64,000 nt of DNA from CAWCKS01 sp963763485 (GTDB taxonomy: Bacteria; Pseudomonadota; Alphaproteobacteria; Rhizobiales; Xanthobacteraceae). The notes under the pieces were generated by a model. The model saw nothing but the letters and a program-made list of their open reading frames with translations, was not told the DNA's origin and ran no database searches. Within the stretch, counting starts at the first letter, position 1. Every line of letters begins with the position of its first letter. Where the stretch lies: positions 62,001 to 126,000 of the forward strand of contig CAVXOW010000005.1 in the NCBI GenBank assembly GCA_963763485.1. The letters are read 5' to 3'. Both the position numbers and the translations under genes were made by a program. Shown here piece by piece: positions 63,187 through 64,000 of the stretch.

Positions 63187-64000
63187 TCAATGCGCCTCGT
63201 CCCAGTTGGCGGCGGCGCGAGCATCGACATGCAGCGGCACCGCCATCGCGACCGCCGGGAATGGCGCGTCCTGCATGACGTGCTGCACCACCGGCAGCGT
63301 CGCCGCGACTTCTTCCTCAGGCACCTCGAAGATCAGCTCGTCATGCACCTGCAGCAGCATCTGCGCCGACAGCTTCTTCTGTTTCAGCGCGCCCTCCATG
63401 CGGATCATGGCGCGGCGGATGATGTCGGCGGCCGAGCCTTGCAGCCGCGCGTTGATCGCGGCGCGCTCGTTGAACGAGCGGATCGACGGATTTGAGGCCT
63501 TGATGTCCGGGTAGTGACACTTGCGGCCGAACAGCGTCGCGACATAGCCATGCTCGCGGCAGAAGTCGCGCGTCGCGTCCATGTAGGCGCGGATACCGGG
63601 AAACCGCTCAAAATATTTCTTGATGTAGGCGGAGGCTTCCTCGCGCGGGATGCCGAGCTGGTTGGCGAGGCCAAACGCCGAAATGCCGTAGATGATGCCG
63701 AAGTTGATCGCCTTGGCGCGGCGGCGCACCTCGCCTGGCATATCCTTGATCGGCACGCCGAACATTTCCGACGCCGTCATGGCGTGAATGTCGAGGCCGT
63801 CCTGGAATGCCTGCCGCAGCACCGGGATGTCGGCGATCTCCGCAAGCAGCCGGAGCTCGATTTGCGAATAGTCGGCCGACACCAGCTTGTGGCCCGGCGT
63901 CGCGACAAAGGCGCGGCGGATTTTTCGGCCATCCTCGGTGCGCACCGGGATGTTCTGCAGGTTGGGATCGTTCGACGACAGTCGCCCCGTCGTGGTCGCA
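63187..64000 (-). CDS. polA: DNA polymerase I, C-terminal part (5' end outside window)
   Basis: About 270 C-terminal residues; frame open to the right edge. Family A polymerase motifs: RLSSNDPNLQNIPVRTEDG and motif A VSADYSQIELRLLAEIA, motif B RRRAKAINFGIIYGISAFGL (O helix), motif C LLQVHDELIFEVP. Replication gap filling and repair. Ends at 63187. Confidence 0.96.
   Translation of the reverse strand, partial: ATTTGRLSSNDPNLQNIPVRTEDGRKIRRAFVATPGHKLVSADYSQIELRLLAEIADIPVLRQAFQDGLDIHAMTASEMFGVPIKDMPGEVRRRAKAINFGIIYGISAFGLANQLGIPREEASAYIKKYFERFPGIRAYMDATRDFCREHGYVATLFGRKCHYPDIKASNPSIRSFNERAAINARLQGSAADIIRRAMIRMEGALKQKKLSAQMLLQVHDELIFEVPEEEVAATLPVVQHVMQDAPFPAVAMAVPLHVDARAAANWDEAH

Overview
The window looks like chromosomal backbone of an alphaproteobacterium of the Bradyrhizobium type (Bradyrhizobium/Rhodopseudomonas group). 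GC is high. The run chvI-chvG-hprK-EIIA-ptsH lies beside pckA, as in Rhizobiales. Omp25/OprB-type porin, DUF2865 and HWE-kinase genes are present, and the intergenic spaces carry the long palindromic repeats usual in this group. I see no tRNA or rRNA gene, integrase, transposase, CRISPR array or plasmid function.

Layout. 0-4.6 kb: a carbohydrate porin cut by the left edge, a TadG-like von Willebrand protein, a decayed sensor-kinase/FixJ-type regulator pair and a small Gly-rich secreted protein. 4.7-9.3 kb: a creatininase-family gene divergent from a thiamine/riboflavin-precursor-like ABC importer plus a 2-hydroxyacid dehydrogenase. 9.3-18.1 kb: a two-domain AprI/Inh protein, then a long minus-strand run (mscS, sfsA, map, radC, hydrolase, VOC protein, SDR) and a K+/H+ antiporter. 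18.1-28.7 kb: TPR-TonB protein, modABC, mepA, an SDR, an L,D-transpeptidase, a PAS-GGDEF-EAL protein, an RDD protein and an amidohydrolase. 28.9-40.2 kb: lepA; the chvI-chvG-hprK-EIIA-ptsH-glycosyltransferase run; hugZ, pckA and a persulfide-dioxygenase-like hydrolase. 40.2-53.9 kb: metabolic genes, including arginase and a cluster of two amidohydrolases with a Rieske ferredoxin. 54-58.2 kb: a non-homologous end-joining operon (ku, a small ribbon-helix-helix-like gene, ligD). 58.4-64 kb: ArsR-type regulator, DUF2865 protein, pyrE, GST, FMN reductase and the 3' part of polA.

The clearest physiological module is the ChvG/ChvI two-component system fused by operon structure to the incomplete PTS (HprK, EIIA-Man, HPr), next to pckA. 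In Rhizobiales this links envelope and acid sensing with carbon metabolism. The ku-ligD operon provides double-strand-break repair.

Two patterns cut across the window. First, at least nine single-base insertions, all +1, interrupt eight otherwise well-conserved genes (SDR, hugZ, pckA, MBL hydrolase, arginase, amidohydrolase, crotonase twice, a membrane protein). This looks more like sequence error than biology, so those genes are probably intact in the organism. Second, real genome rearrangement is visible: an 81-bp palindromic repeat inserted in frame into a signal-peptide region, a VOC gene inserted between a hydrolase and an SDR with a duplicated junction, and a stranded 3' remnant of another VOC gene. 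I found no obviously new defence or mobile system. The best candidates for new biology are the small RHH-like gene inside the NHEJ operon, the amidohydrolase pair with Rieske protein, and the creatininase/ABC/dehydrogenase cluster.
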